NCBI GenBank assembly: GCA_036924085.1
Contig: JAVGWX010000012.1
Coordinates: forward strand, 32,856,272 to 32,920,271
Source of the DNA: Ariolimax columbianus
Taxonomy: Eukaryota; Mollusca; Gastropoda; Stylommatophora; Arionidae
Reading direction: 5' to 3'
DNA length: 64,000 nt
A model generated the notes under the pieces. It saw nothing but the letters and a program-made list of their open reading frames with translations. It made no database searches and was not told the DNA's origin. The first letter of the stretch is position 1. Each line of letters starts with the position of its first letter. Made by a program: the position numbers and the translations under genes. Positions 1 through 12,400 of the stretch are shown in pieces.

Positions 1-1208
1 AATAACTGATTTGACCACCCGGATGACAAAACGGAGATACGCTCAAAAAGGTTCCAGAACTTTTTTTGTATTACTTTTTAGAAACTCATCTGGAACCTAG
101 TCAGCTTTGTCTCCTTCGAATTTCAAAAGTTCTGGAACTTACTGAACAGATCTAGCACAATGACAAACACAGGATGAAACATTGATTTAAGGGCATGTCA
201 CAGTAAACTTATATAGCAAGAAAAGGCAAAAGAAATGTACAGCATTAGTTTAGCTTTTGGTCTACCTCACCAATAGTTGTCAATGAAAATCAGAAACAGG
301 GTCATTAGAAAAACAAGTGGACCAGAGTAGTCACTGATACTTAGAATAAGGATCCGCCAGAAAATAAAAGGTTGAAAAATATTCACAAAGCTTTCAAAAC
401 AAAACTTAGGAGCTTATTACAAAAATGAATTGTATTTATGTACTTGTTAATTACCATCTTGATTCGTTGTTATTCTCAGTTGATTGATATCAGAATTTTC
501 CAGCAAATCCAGATCAGATAATCAATAAATTATTATCAAATGATATGTTGAAGTCATGTGATATTCACAGCCAATAAAACCAGGCATTCTGGAATATATA
601 TCAAATATAATAATATGTACAATTGTTGACTACAAAATGAATATATACATCCAATCGTACAGTTCGTTCCGAGATCAACCCTTTTCAGGGTTAAGAGATT
701 ATCATGTGGTTGGAGAGGTCAAGCTCGGATGGTCATGTAATTTTAATGACAAATTCACCCCAGTAAAACCAAACGGTTGAAGCTCTACTTTGCTAAAAAG
801 AGAACTAAATCTTTTGAAACATCGAAATTATTACAGGTATACAAATCTAACGATTTGCTCAGAGTTCAGCTCTTTGCAGAGTTAAATGCAAATTAAACCG
901 TATTGACCCCGAAAATTGTGCGATCTCAAATTGAATTTGGCCTTAAAGCTGTGATTGAGTGATCACTTGTAAAAAAAAAATTAATTACCTGGACTATGAT
1001 ACAACCCATCCCTACGATAACCATCATTATTTGAACTTTTATATTTCTTATCAAGCACAGGAGACCCACATATATTATATATTCACAGGCAAGTGAAATA
1101 TTCTGCATTTTGTTCTGTTTAAAAAAAACTAATTATCATAGTAATCCTCACTGTGCACATATACATTCCCATTGTCTGAACTGTCTTATGTTCTGCTTTC
1201 AACAGTTT

Positions 1209-1247
<39 letters not shown>

Positions 1248-2534
1248 ATGAACTTCTGGTCAAGCGCTGGTGGTCGCTGACATGTCTGCTTAGGATATTC
1301 TGTGATATTTCATCTTCTTCCAAAAGTCGAATGAATTCAAGAAGTGTTTTATCGACAGAACACCACATGAGAATCATACTACAATTAGTATATGTGAAAT
1401 AAGATACACCTATTTGATAATGTGCCGTATTCTAGTTGTAGTCGAACTCTAAGCCTATTGTCCCCTATTCCCGACAACACGTGAGCACAAAATCACTGGG
1501 TCGTGCAGCGGAAATGCACATGTACTCTTGAGGCACCTTGCTAACACTTAGACCGGAGGTGTGTAGGGTTCACTCATTACCACTAGAGGTGACAAGACAT
1601 CTTGCCATCATTGGAGTCTTTGTCAGTGAGAGACCCAAACAAACGTACAGAAAAAAAAGGGGCAGGAGAGGTTTGTAAAGAAAAAGTAGGAAGCCAAGAA
1701 CAGGGAAAACTTTTTTAGAGTTGCCCTCCCCTGCTCAAGCCTAGCCAGCTAAGCAGGAAACTCGTCATCAGGCTACCACGACAGCAAATGTGGTGAGCGG
1801 TGTGGACCGCACAGAACACGGCGAGGCACTTGAGAAGCCGTGGTCATCCACTGCAACTGAGTCCATATCCAGTCTTCCTGACTTGTCTTGTCACTGGTTA
1901 AAGTTGGACTTGGGTGGGAGAGTGACATCGATGAACTGCGCAACCCTTCCTCACTTAAATCAAATTAATCGCACAAGTCATTCTCTTTTCATTTATCCTG
2001 CAGTATTAACACAGTCGAGTCCTGTGACGACGGGCGAGCGATGTAGCGGAAGTCTGCTGAGAAGCTAAACTACAGTCAAACAGCTGCATCAGTTGCTGGA
2101 CCCCTGGCTGAGCAATAAAGCGGATGAGATACAGGGATTGCTGACAATCATGATCACCATCTCGCAAAGCAAACTTTCCATGCTTTCACTGCCTGCGAGT
2201 ATGCAGATCCCAAATCGGACTCATCAGCCATCTCCGCACCCATCCACAATCCGGAATTTCAGAATACTTGACTGGAAGGACTGGCTAAATAAAATAAGAA
2301 AAGGTCCTCACCACTCATAATGGACAAACAACATAACACATATAATATATGTGAAACTTCAGCAGAGTGTAGTCCTATGGATGTAAACATTTTGTGATGA
2401 CTTGCACTGATATAAACTCAGAGATTGACTGTGGTTGAAAAGAGAGTATCTTCGCTAAATGGAGTTTAAAACCCAAACAATTAACAACACATGGGCATCT
2501 ACTGGAAATCTATCTGGCAAATAACATTAAAAAA
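1..2534. other. 3' flank of TRAK; no gene recognised
   Basis: Lies downstream of the TRAK stop codon and presumably holds the 3' UTR on the minus strand. I see no convincing AATAAA in minus orientation and no coding similarity. Small ORFs at 1790-2320 have no recognisable domain. Confidence 0.4.
1211..1243. repeat. (TA)n microsatellite
   Basis: About 16 uninterrupted TA dinucleotides. Confidence 0.95.
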
Positions 2535-2775
2535 CCTGGATACAACATCCACTCATATACTAGATACAAAATCCACACATAAACTGGATATAACATTCAG
2601 TCATATTCTGGATACAACATTCAGTCATTCTAGATCCAACATCCACTCATAAACTGGATACAAGATCCACTAATAAACTGATACAACATTCAATCATAAA
2701 CTGGAAATAACATTCCCTTACAAACTGGATACAACATCCACTCATAAATTGGATACATCATCCACTCATTAAAAA
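2535..2775. repeat. Minisatellite, about 23-bp unit, in the TRAK 3' UTR region
   Basis: About ten degenerate units like tggatacaacatccactcat, ending about 25 bp below the TRAK stop codon, so probably transcribed in the 3' UTR. Confidence 0.85.
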
Positions 2776-2801
2776 ACAAACAAATGGAATCACAGACAAG
2801 T

Positions 2802-3477
2802 CTAAAACATTCCATTCCTCCTAAAATTTGTCAGAGCACCCAAAACGCCAACACCAGCTCCGTTAGAGAACACAGACTCATTTGTGGCTTTCACACCGTC
2901 TCCACCACCAGTGGCACCATCCACACTTTTCTCTGTGCTTGCCTGATTGTCTTTCCCCCCACCTCCCCATAAGCCATACAATGAATAACCCTTGCTCTTT
3001 AGTTGTTGCAAGAAGCCCTTTCCAGTCATCCCAGGAGCAAAAAGCTCTGGTTTCTTCGTGGATGTTGTCTCTGAAGCTTTTCGCTTCTCCTCATACTCTG
3101 TCATGGCCTGGGCAAATGACCTAGAGCCTGGGATATGTCTGAGCGCTGATGAAGGATGTGGATGTCCTCCAAATGACCTGGAAGACAGGATCATCTGATT
3201 GAAGTCTGATTTTGAGACTGGTGTGGTTGACCCTGATGCCTCGTTGGTACTGGCCGTCGATGTCCCAGTAGATCCCCGCATCACTGCTCGTCCAACATCT
3301 GTGTTCTCTCGGCCTTGAAGCAAAGAGGCCAGACCAAGAGACATGTTGTGTGTGCTTTGTGAGTCATCATCTGATCCAGACCGCTGTTGTCCAAATTGTA
3401 TGTGCTGTGATCCAGAGCCCATAACGGATATCAGATCACTTCCTGGTAATGTATTACCATGGATACTAACAGGTGTG
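2802..3477 (-). CDS. TRAK/milton: TRAK coding exon 14 (C-terminus and stop)
   Basis: Residues 960-1184 and stop. It includes THNMSLGLASLLQGRE, related to the vertebrate TSLGLVWLLKERG segment, a Ser/Thr-rich linker, MTGKGFLQQLKSKGYSLYGL and a Gly-rich tail ending NFRRNGMF. The acceptor is atttcag|CACACC. The far C-terminus diverges from vertebrate TRAKs. Confidence 0.93.
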
Positions 3478-6400
3478 CTGAAATATATGTAATACAATTA
3501 GTGTCACAGATGGATTCAAATATTTCCTATGTTTATAAATAAGCTAAAATCTCAAGTGTACAAACTAAAATCTTAAGTGTAGAAACTATAATCTTTAGTG
3601 TACAAACTAAAATTTCAAGCATTCAAACTAAAATCTTAAATGTAGAAACTAAAATCTGAAGTATACAAACTAAAACCTCAAGTGTACAAACTAAAATCTT
3701 AATTATAAAAACTAAAATCTCAAGTGTACAAACTAAAATCTTAATTATACAAACTAAAATCTCAAGTGTACAAACTAAAATCTTAAGTGCATAACATATC
3801 TCACACCACCACATTACATTACATCTCACACCACCACATTGCATAACATCACACACCCTGTTACATAACATCACACACCACGTTACATAACACCACACAA
3901 CTACATTACATAACATCACACACCCCATTACATAACATCACACACCCCGTCACATAACATCACACACCACGTTACATAACATCACACAACCACATTACAT
4001 AACATCACACAACTACATTACATAACATCACACAACTACATTACATAACATCACACACCCCATTACATAACATCACACAACTACATTACATAACTTCCCA
4101 CACCATCACATTACAACATCATCATTCATCATATCTGACCTTGTGCCAAAGAGGCTGCCTTGACCTCTATAGCTGCCAGGGCTATCCACAGTTGAATCTG
4201 TGAAGGTATAGGTCAAGGCCATATCCTGTTCTCTACGCGTGTGGATGTAATGTGGATCATCTGTTTTGATCAGAGAGTGAAGCAGTACATATTAGTAGTT
4301 GCACCGTATACATCCCTACAGCTAATTCAACTCTTGCTATCTTATCACATTGAAGAGGCTGATAGATTGTCAAGAGGAAAACTATCTCAAACTGATATAT
4401 GGATAACTTATGAAGAGGTTTACCAGATGTTGATACAAGAACAAGAGGGCAACCCAGTGGTCTCAAGGTAAAGTGTTCGCCTCGGGTGCTTGAGGTCGCG
4501 GGTTCAAATCAGGCCAGAATTTTTTCACGTGAATCATCTGATAAAAATTTCCCCCGATCTCTGAATAGTGAGATCAGACACTCGTGTGCAGTGGCTCGCA
4601 CGTTAAAAATCCTTTGGCAGTAGGAAATCGAACATTGTAGGCTTAACAGCCGCTGCTCGGGCAAGATTTAAGTTTAAAATCTTCTCAAATTATTATATGA
4701 GTTCTTGCCCCAACAAAGAATTTGTCGCAAAAAGGGGACTGTGTGACTATAACATCAGGTCTTGGTTATGTGGTTAGCGGAATAAATGGCACCTGACAGG
4801 CTATGGGTCTACCTTGCTCTCATTTAGGCTTCCACCCCCACCAGTCCCAAAAATAGGTGATCGTCTGTTCCAGGGGCTACAAATCTAATGGTTGGTAACA
4901 AATACTGGGATTAACCTGGCAAGTCACCAGTAGATTTTTGTGTGCCAAAAAATATGAAACAAAGGAGGTCACACCTCCACATAACGTCTAATGCCACAAG
5001 TGGACTGAAGATAGATAGACACAATAACAGATAGTTCAGGCTACCAGATACAGGTATAGCTAATGAAGAGGCCAAGAGTTTACCAGGTGTTGGTTGATAC
5101 AGGAACAAGTTGGTTAGCAACCTCATCATGTAAAACACATGAGGAACCAAATGTAGAAGAACAAATGTAAATAATAATTTAATAAAAATGTTTTGCCACA
5201 AATTAATGAGATTTCGCACAAAAATTGCATAGGGGTGGTTGTTTCAACCGTATCAAACTCATACTTCAACAGATAGAAACACAAGACAAGAATTCCTACC
5301 TTTAACTGCATAGTATATAGCTGTGAGGTATCATCATCATCATGTAGCATGTCCTTTGCAGAACGTTGCTCTCACAACAGCCGATCTGTAAGACTCTAGA
5401 TATCTAGCCATAACTCTCGCCTCTGTCGTTATCTTCAGGACCTCCGTGATGTCTTGTGTCCATCTTCTCCTTGGTCTGCCTCTGCCTCGCTTTCCAGGCA
5501 CCATACCATCCTGTATCGTTCTCTCCAGCCCATTATGGCATTTGATGGGGTCAAAAGATTTTAGCTTTCTAAACAAGATATTGTTTACTAACCAATGTTC
5601 CTTGATTTCCAGTTCTTTTAGGATATCTGCATTTTTTCTTTTTGCTATCCATGGTATTTTGAGCACCCTCCTGTAGCACTTTAGTTCAAAAGTTGCTATC
5701 TGTATCTACAAGGTATAAAACCTACAGAGAGCAGATGCAGAGAGTTTTGAGCTGCTCAAAGGCATAAAAAGCGAAGAACATTGGCAGTCCAATTCATAAT
5801 ACAGAAATCAGGGTCTGAACCACCTTCAATGACATTGTAGATACTGCCTTGTTGAGGAAACGCAGATGGATAGGGTATGTAGTGAGCATACCTGGCAACT
5901 ATGGACATGAAAAGTGGTATCCAGATGGCCGCACAATTCTAAGGCCATACAATTTTACATGCCATCCACAATGAAACGGAGAGATAGTTTGAGTAAAGAT
6001 TTTGGTCCAAAATGAGTTTAAACATTTTGACTACCTGACATCAGACACATGATTTGCCTGATTGAATATCAAGATTACAGATTAGGTCAGGGGTATAAAA
6101 TACATTTCTGTGGACCTTGTTTGACTGGTAGGCCTAAGGTTGCTGTATATATAACCAGAACATTCAATAAAAAAATCAGAATCAGATCTCAACAGAACCT
6201 TACCATCTTCCTCAAAGTCACTCAGAGAATAGATCTCCTCGACTAGGTCCAGTTTCTTCTCCCCCTTTATCTGGACACCATCCCGCTCCTCAAATATGCC
6301 ACCCAAGTGGGGAGTAGCTAGGTGCTGCCAATGTCTCAGAGTCATGGATCCTGGAAAGACCAAGAAATTCTCTCCTAAATCGAACAATTAAAACATTTAA

Positions 6401-9400
6401 CTACCATGAGACACTCATGAAGAAGTTCCAATTTGTTAGCTTGTATCCAGTATGTTTGGGAGGGAAGAGCAACATGAGGGTCAGGAATATTAGAATCCTG
6501 GTATCCAATCAGCCAGAGCAGTGACATACTATATAACCAGAAACTACCATTTTGTTCTGCAAATACATCTGGTTAGCCCTTAGTAGATGCCATCCTGTGT
6601 CATCCCTGGTATTCCTTTCTGACTTGCATTTTACTATTAATAGTAAGTTTACGAGTGAGTGTCTTCTCACTGCTTATTAGGCTTGGGGAAACTGCAGCTC
6701 TGGGGTGTCCAATCTCCATGTTTTTCAGTTGACATTTAACTTACCAACCAGAATAGGACCTACACTCTTCCCTTGAAGGTGCTAGCAAATGTTAAGCTGT
6801 CATTGTGTGAGATCTTGCTACAGGACATTTTGCATCACCCCAAATCTCAAAGGTATTTATGGTAGGGAATCGCTGTTGCTATTTCTTTATTTGAAGGTAA
6901 AAAAAATCAAAAGCTGTCCTGCATCCTTTATAACTGTGAGATCAAGCGGCTTTTAATCCTCAACTTTATAAACCCTCTTGTCAGACTCCAAGCTTCTCCA
7001 AATAAATGAGGGAAATGTGGCCGAAGACTCGGTGGACCAAATAACAGTAGCCAGTGACTAAAAGCTGACTGTGCCATGGTCAGCAAACCGGAGCTGTCCG
7101 TGATCCTTTTCCGTCTAAGTGGCGGCCCTGGAAACAGGCTGTATCTCTGCAGTCTGGGTAAAAAATTAAAAATCGAAGAGGGAAAGCTAACCTAGATCTT
7201 AAAAACATGTCATGCAAATCAGATGTGTTGGATAAAATGTCATAGATATCACAGCCTCGCTGCAAACTACAACACAATGTTACATCATTTTTAGGACAAA
7301 CGAAAAAGAAGAATTAGAAATAATAGATTGGTCCATCAGTGAGGGACACCTGAGAAAACAGAGCAGGCAGTGTGCACAATCAGCAAGCTACTGAAACCAT
7401 AAGTATCTGTTCTCTTTGCCCATTTATGAGGCATAAGTACCTATGTGTCTTCCCAAAGTGCAATGATAGTGTTTGTTAACCAAACATAACAACAACAGAT
7501 GAATAAGTGATTAAAGAGGGACTCATTTGACAAGAAGTTGACCTTGTATTGATTTGACATTCACCTTTAAATGATTTGACATTGAACTTCTATAATTTGA
7601 CTTTGACCTTCTAATAATTTGACATTGACTTTCTAATAATTTGACATTGACCTTATACTGATTTGACATTGACCTTATACTGATTTGACTTTGACCTTCC
7701 ATTATTTGACATTGACCTTCTAATGGTTTGACATTGATGTAATGATTTGACAATGACCTTCTAAGGATTTGACATTGACCTCCTATAATTTGACATTGAA
7801 TTTCTAATCGTTTGATATTGACATCATGATTTGACAATGACCTTCCATTATTTGACATTGACCTTCTAATGATTTGACATTGACCTTCTAATGATTTGAC
7901 ATTGACTTTCTAATAATTTGACATTGACCTTGTACTGATTTGACATTGACTTTCTAATGATTTGACATTGACATCATGATTTGACAATGACCTTCCATTA
8001 TTTGACATTGACCTTCTAATGATTTGACATTGACCTTCTAATGATTTGACATTGACCTTCTAATGATTTGACATTGACCTTCTAATGATTTGACATTAGA
8101 CCTTCTAATGATTTGACATTGACCTTCTAATGATTTGACATTGACCTTCCATTATTTGACAATGACCTTCTAATGATTTGACATTGACCTTCCATTATTT
8201 GACATTGACCTTCTAATGATTTGACATTGACCTACTAAAAGCTGACTTCTCAATGATTCAACAGTTACCTTCCAATGGCTTGACAATCTGCAGCTTCTCA
8301 GAGATCTTAAAATGGTGGTTGTTCAAGGGCAACCCACTACTGCTCCAATGGGAAGGAGTCAAGCTACCAGCTGGGGACCGAAGTGCATAAGGATTTGGAC
8401 TTCGGACACTGAACGGAGATGTTCCTCCACTCCTGCATGTGAGAAAACAGATTCAGTTATGGTAAAATCATGGCTACACTGGAAATCGTATGTTGAACTA
8501 CGAGGAGGCTTCAAATGAAAATCTTAAAATTATGATAGCATCTTGAAACACTGCCATTGTTATGGAAATTGGCAGTACCATTACCAAGGACTTCAAGAGT
8601 GCCTTGCAGGTTGTATTACAGTGGAGACGATCCACATAATGTAATAGAAGCTGTTTAAAGATGCCTCCCCACTAGTGACATGCACCAAAGAGGAGCACCA
8701 TTCTGTTATCCGTTGTTTGTGAAGGGGTGAAACCTGTGAAAATTCATCGGCGAATGAAGGTTCAGTATGTTAACGTATGCTTGTCACTCCAGCAAGTGGA
8801 GTAAGAAGTTTGAAAACGCATGAGTTTTGTGACAGGCTGCTCTGAACCGGGTCACGTACACTGAAGTGACACCAGAGTCAATTGCAACAGTTGAATGCCT
8901 CGCCCAAAAACGATGCCTATTACCAGTTGAACCGAAGAGAGCAGGTCGTTGTCTTCAGACTTCGCACTGGCCACAACAGACTGAGGTACCACCTATTCAA
9001 CAAATTGAAGATAGGATGTACCGACGAATGCCCGTGCGGTACTGGTAAAATGATCACTGAACATCTGCTGCAGAACTGCCCGACATACGAGGATCAGAGA
9101 GAGCAGATGTGGCCACCACCAGTGGAACTGCAAGACAAGCTCTATGGCAGTGGCGACAGCCTCAGGATGACCGCCGCTTTTTTCGAAAAAATAATGGTTA
9201 CTGTCTGACTGCGTACGAAGAAGAAAAAGAAGAAGAATGCCTCGTGATGGAAAATTGCCAAATGTCTGTGAATGAAACAGCTGCACTTCTGGACAAAAGA
9301 AAAGGTTCAGCGCATAACATCGTCCATGATCTGCTCTAGTTGCGCAAAGTGTCTGCAAGGTGGGTACTTCTTCTTCTTCTTACGCTGTCGGACGTCAACT

Positions 9401-12400
9401 TGAATTTGTTAGAAGAAAGCAGCGGTCATCCTGAGGCTGTTGACACTGCCATAGAGCTTGTCTAGTGTTGCCACTGGTGATGGCCACATGTGCTTTCTCT
9501 GGTCCTCGTATGTCGGGCAATTTTGCAGCAGACGTTCAGCGGTCATTTTGCCGGTACCACACGGGCATTCGTCAGTGCCACCTATCTTCAGTTTGTTGAA
9601 TAGGTGGTACCTCAGTCTGTTGTGGCCAGTGCGAAGTCTGAAGACCACGACCTGCTCTTTTCTGTTCAACTGGTAATAGGCATCGTTTTTTGTGTAGCCA
9701 GTATGTTCGGTTTCCCATTTGGTCATGTATCTAGCTCTAATAAGCCGTTTTGACTCTTTGTATGTCACACTGGTATCTGGTTGTGGTAGTTTTGCACCTT
9801 CTTTTGCCAGTCTGTCTACCTCCTCGTTGCCTTGGATGTTGCAGTGGGATGGGACCGACTGTACCACTACCCTTTTTGGTGCGGACTGCTGGCATAGTTG
9901 ACAGAGTACTGCTCTTAAATCATTAAGTTCAGTATTTTTCTGGGTTTTTAGCGCTGTGACTACGGCCAAAGCATCTGTAAGCAGGACTATATGGCTTTCA
10001 TTCCTTTTACCTGTCACCATTTCTTCCACTGCCGCCCTCAGTGCCTCTGCCTCCGCTCTGAAATTGCTTGTGTATTTTCCAGTAGCGAATGCCAGTATTA
10101 TTTTTCTGCCATTTGGTAGGTTCAGAAATGCTCCTGCCCCTCCGTTCTGTGTTGTGTTTGTTACAGAACCGTCGGTGTATGCATGGGTCCAGTCCATGCT
10201 TGGGTAGTTTTTCATTTTATAGCTCAGGGTAGTATCTCTTCTTTCTTTTTCAGTCTGGCAGTTTTTTGTTTCCAATACCTGGTATATTTTCTACCACCTC
10301 TGGAAATATATGCTGCCTCCAGGTAGGTTTTCGTACAGTAGGGATGAGCTTTGGTGTTGTTAGTGCGTTCATGGGGTCTTTGTGCATCTTTGCTTTGGCT
10401 ATTTCTGCAAAGTTTCTTCGCTTTAGTTTCCTATTTTCGAAATTGTTCAGTCTCTGGTCAGTCAGTCTTCTGAGTTTCTCTGATTGCTGCTGGGCTCTGC
10501 AGTCTCTTCTGTCGGTCATGGATTGCAGTTTTGTAATCTTTTCAAGTTCTACAATTGGCGTTGACTTCATGCCTCCTGTTATAACTCTCATGGCTTGGTT
10601 TTGGAGTGTGTTAATTTTATCGAAGTTCGTACAGAGTTTCATTATGTTGTCAACAATTATTGTGTGAAAAATCCTTTCTCCACTACAAAGATATTTGCAA
10701 GCTTTACCTGAAAGCATTGGATACTAACACGTGCAACTTGGAGGGACTTGCCAAAGACAGACTCAGCTGGGGATCAAAATGCTGCAGCGGTCAGCGACCC
10801 ATACCTGACTGCTAGCGTCAGGGCCAGCGAACCATAGCTGCCAAGATCCTTCTACACCTCCCCGTGGTGATCCTGGATAACAGGCTGCAGCAGGGCAGAC
10901 TGGCTAAGGAGAAGGGATCAAAGAGGGAATGCTAACCCGGTACTCAAAAAATGCTTGCTGAAGTCGGATGTGTTGGACCGAAAGGTGCAAATATCGCAGC
11001 CAAGCTGTAAACTACGACACAACGCATTCCGTTCTCTGGACTACATTCTGCTACTTAAGCCCTTTCAGGGTTTGGTAGTGGGAGATTGAGAACGAACGAA
11101 GAAGAAGAAGAAGACTCAGCTGGAGGCAGGCTTTGTGTGCTGGCCTGCAGGCAGGGGAATCCAAGATGCACCAAGATGGCCACTCCGAATGTGTGCAACG
11201 AAAGCAAGGGCAACAACTGACTAAGACCTCTCTGTTCATCCCTTTGAAGTTTTTGTGGGTGGCTTCCTTCTTGCAGTTTGCTCGGCCAGGGGAAGGTGCA
11301 GCTCGGATTATTCCTCCTCCAGGCTTTTTCCTGTTGACATTCAGCCTACAAGTCCATTGTCTCTCGAGATTGACATGATGCCAATCACCAATCAATAGTG
11401 TAAAATTGACAGCTGAGTGAACTGGAGCATATCAAAAACATGAAAAGTAAGTTCCTACCATTATAGTATTCACATGTTCCATGATTCTCGAAAAGATGGT
11501 TAGGTTAAACCAAATGTAGTGCCGGCCCTATAACCAACATCTAGAGACAGACACATAATGAGGATGCTGATGTCACAAACATTTTGTCAAAATATATTCC
11601 CGCAAAACAGCACAAGTGGAAAGAAAACTAATTAACTAACTATACTAACAAAAAGCAAAAACATTTACACACAAAAATAATGGCAAAAACTATTGTGTGT
11701 AATGCCCCAAACAATATTTTTGTAAAGAGCTGACACTCCCACTCAATAAATTGCTCACATTGCTGCTTGTAACTTTTTCCTCCTTCTTTCCTCTTCCTCC
11801 TCGTGGAAGTCTTTCTCGCTCTGTTCATTGGCTCGTCTCATAGCTAATTTCTTTAGAGCACTTGCCAGATCGTCAGTTCCAGGTACTCCAGGCTGGCCTA
11901 GTTCTGGGTTTGACCTATCAAAAAGGAATACTCAATGATTAATCAAGGAACACTCAAGGAACAATTTCAATGATTAATCAAGGAACAATCTCAAGGAATA
12001 CTCAAGGTGCAATAAAGGAACAATCAATATAATTCACTTCATTTTGCACATTAATCATCGCACTAAAAAATATGCTGTGTTGTGATAAATGTCATTTTAG
12101 TCTAGGCAGGCCAATAATGTTAGCCAGTATGTTGTGCCTGACCGAGGTGAGATGTCCTGCCTGATCAGTATATTGTGCCTGACCCAGGTGAGATGTCCTG
12201 GTCAGTATGTTATGCCTTACCCTGACGTGATGTCCTGGTCAGTATGTTGTGCCTTACCCTGACGTGATGTCCAGGTCAGTATGTTATGCCTTACCAAGGT
12301 GAGATGTCCTGGTCACTATGTTGTGCCTGACCCAGATGTCCTGGTCAGTATGTTATGCCTGACCAAGGTGAGATGTCCTGGTCACTATGTTGTGCCTGAC

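Noticed and set aside
8312..8518. 68-residue plus-strand ORF over exon 11
   Set aside because: Antisense shadow of the TRAK exon, with no support.
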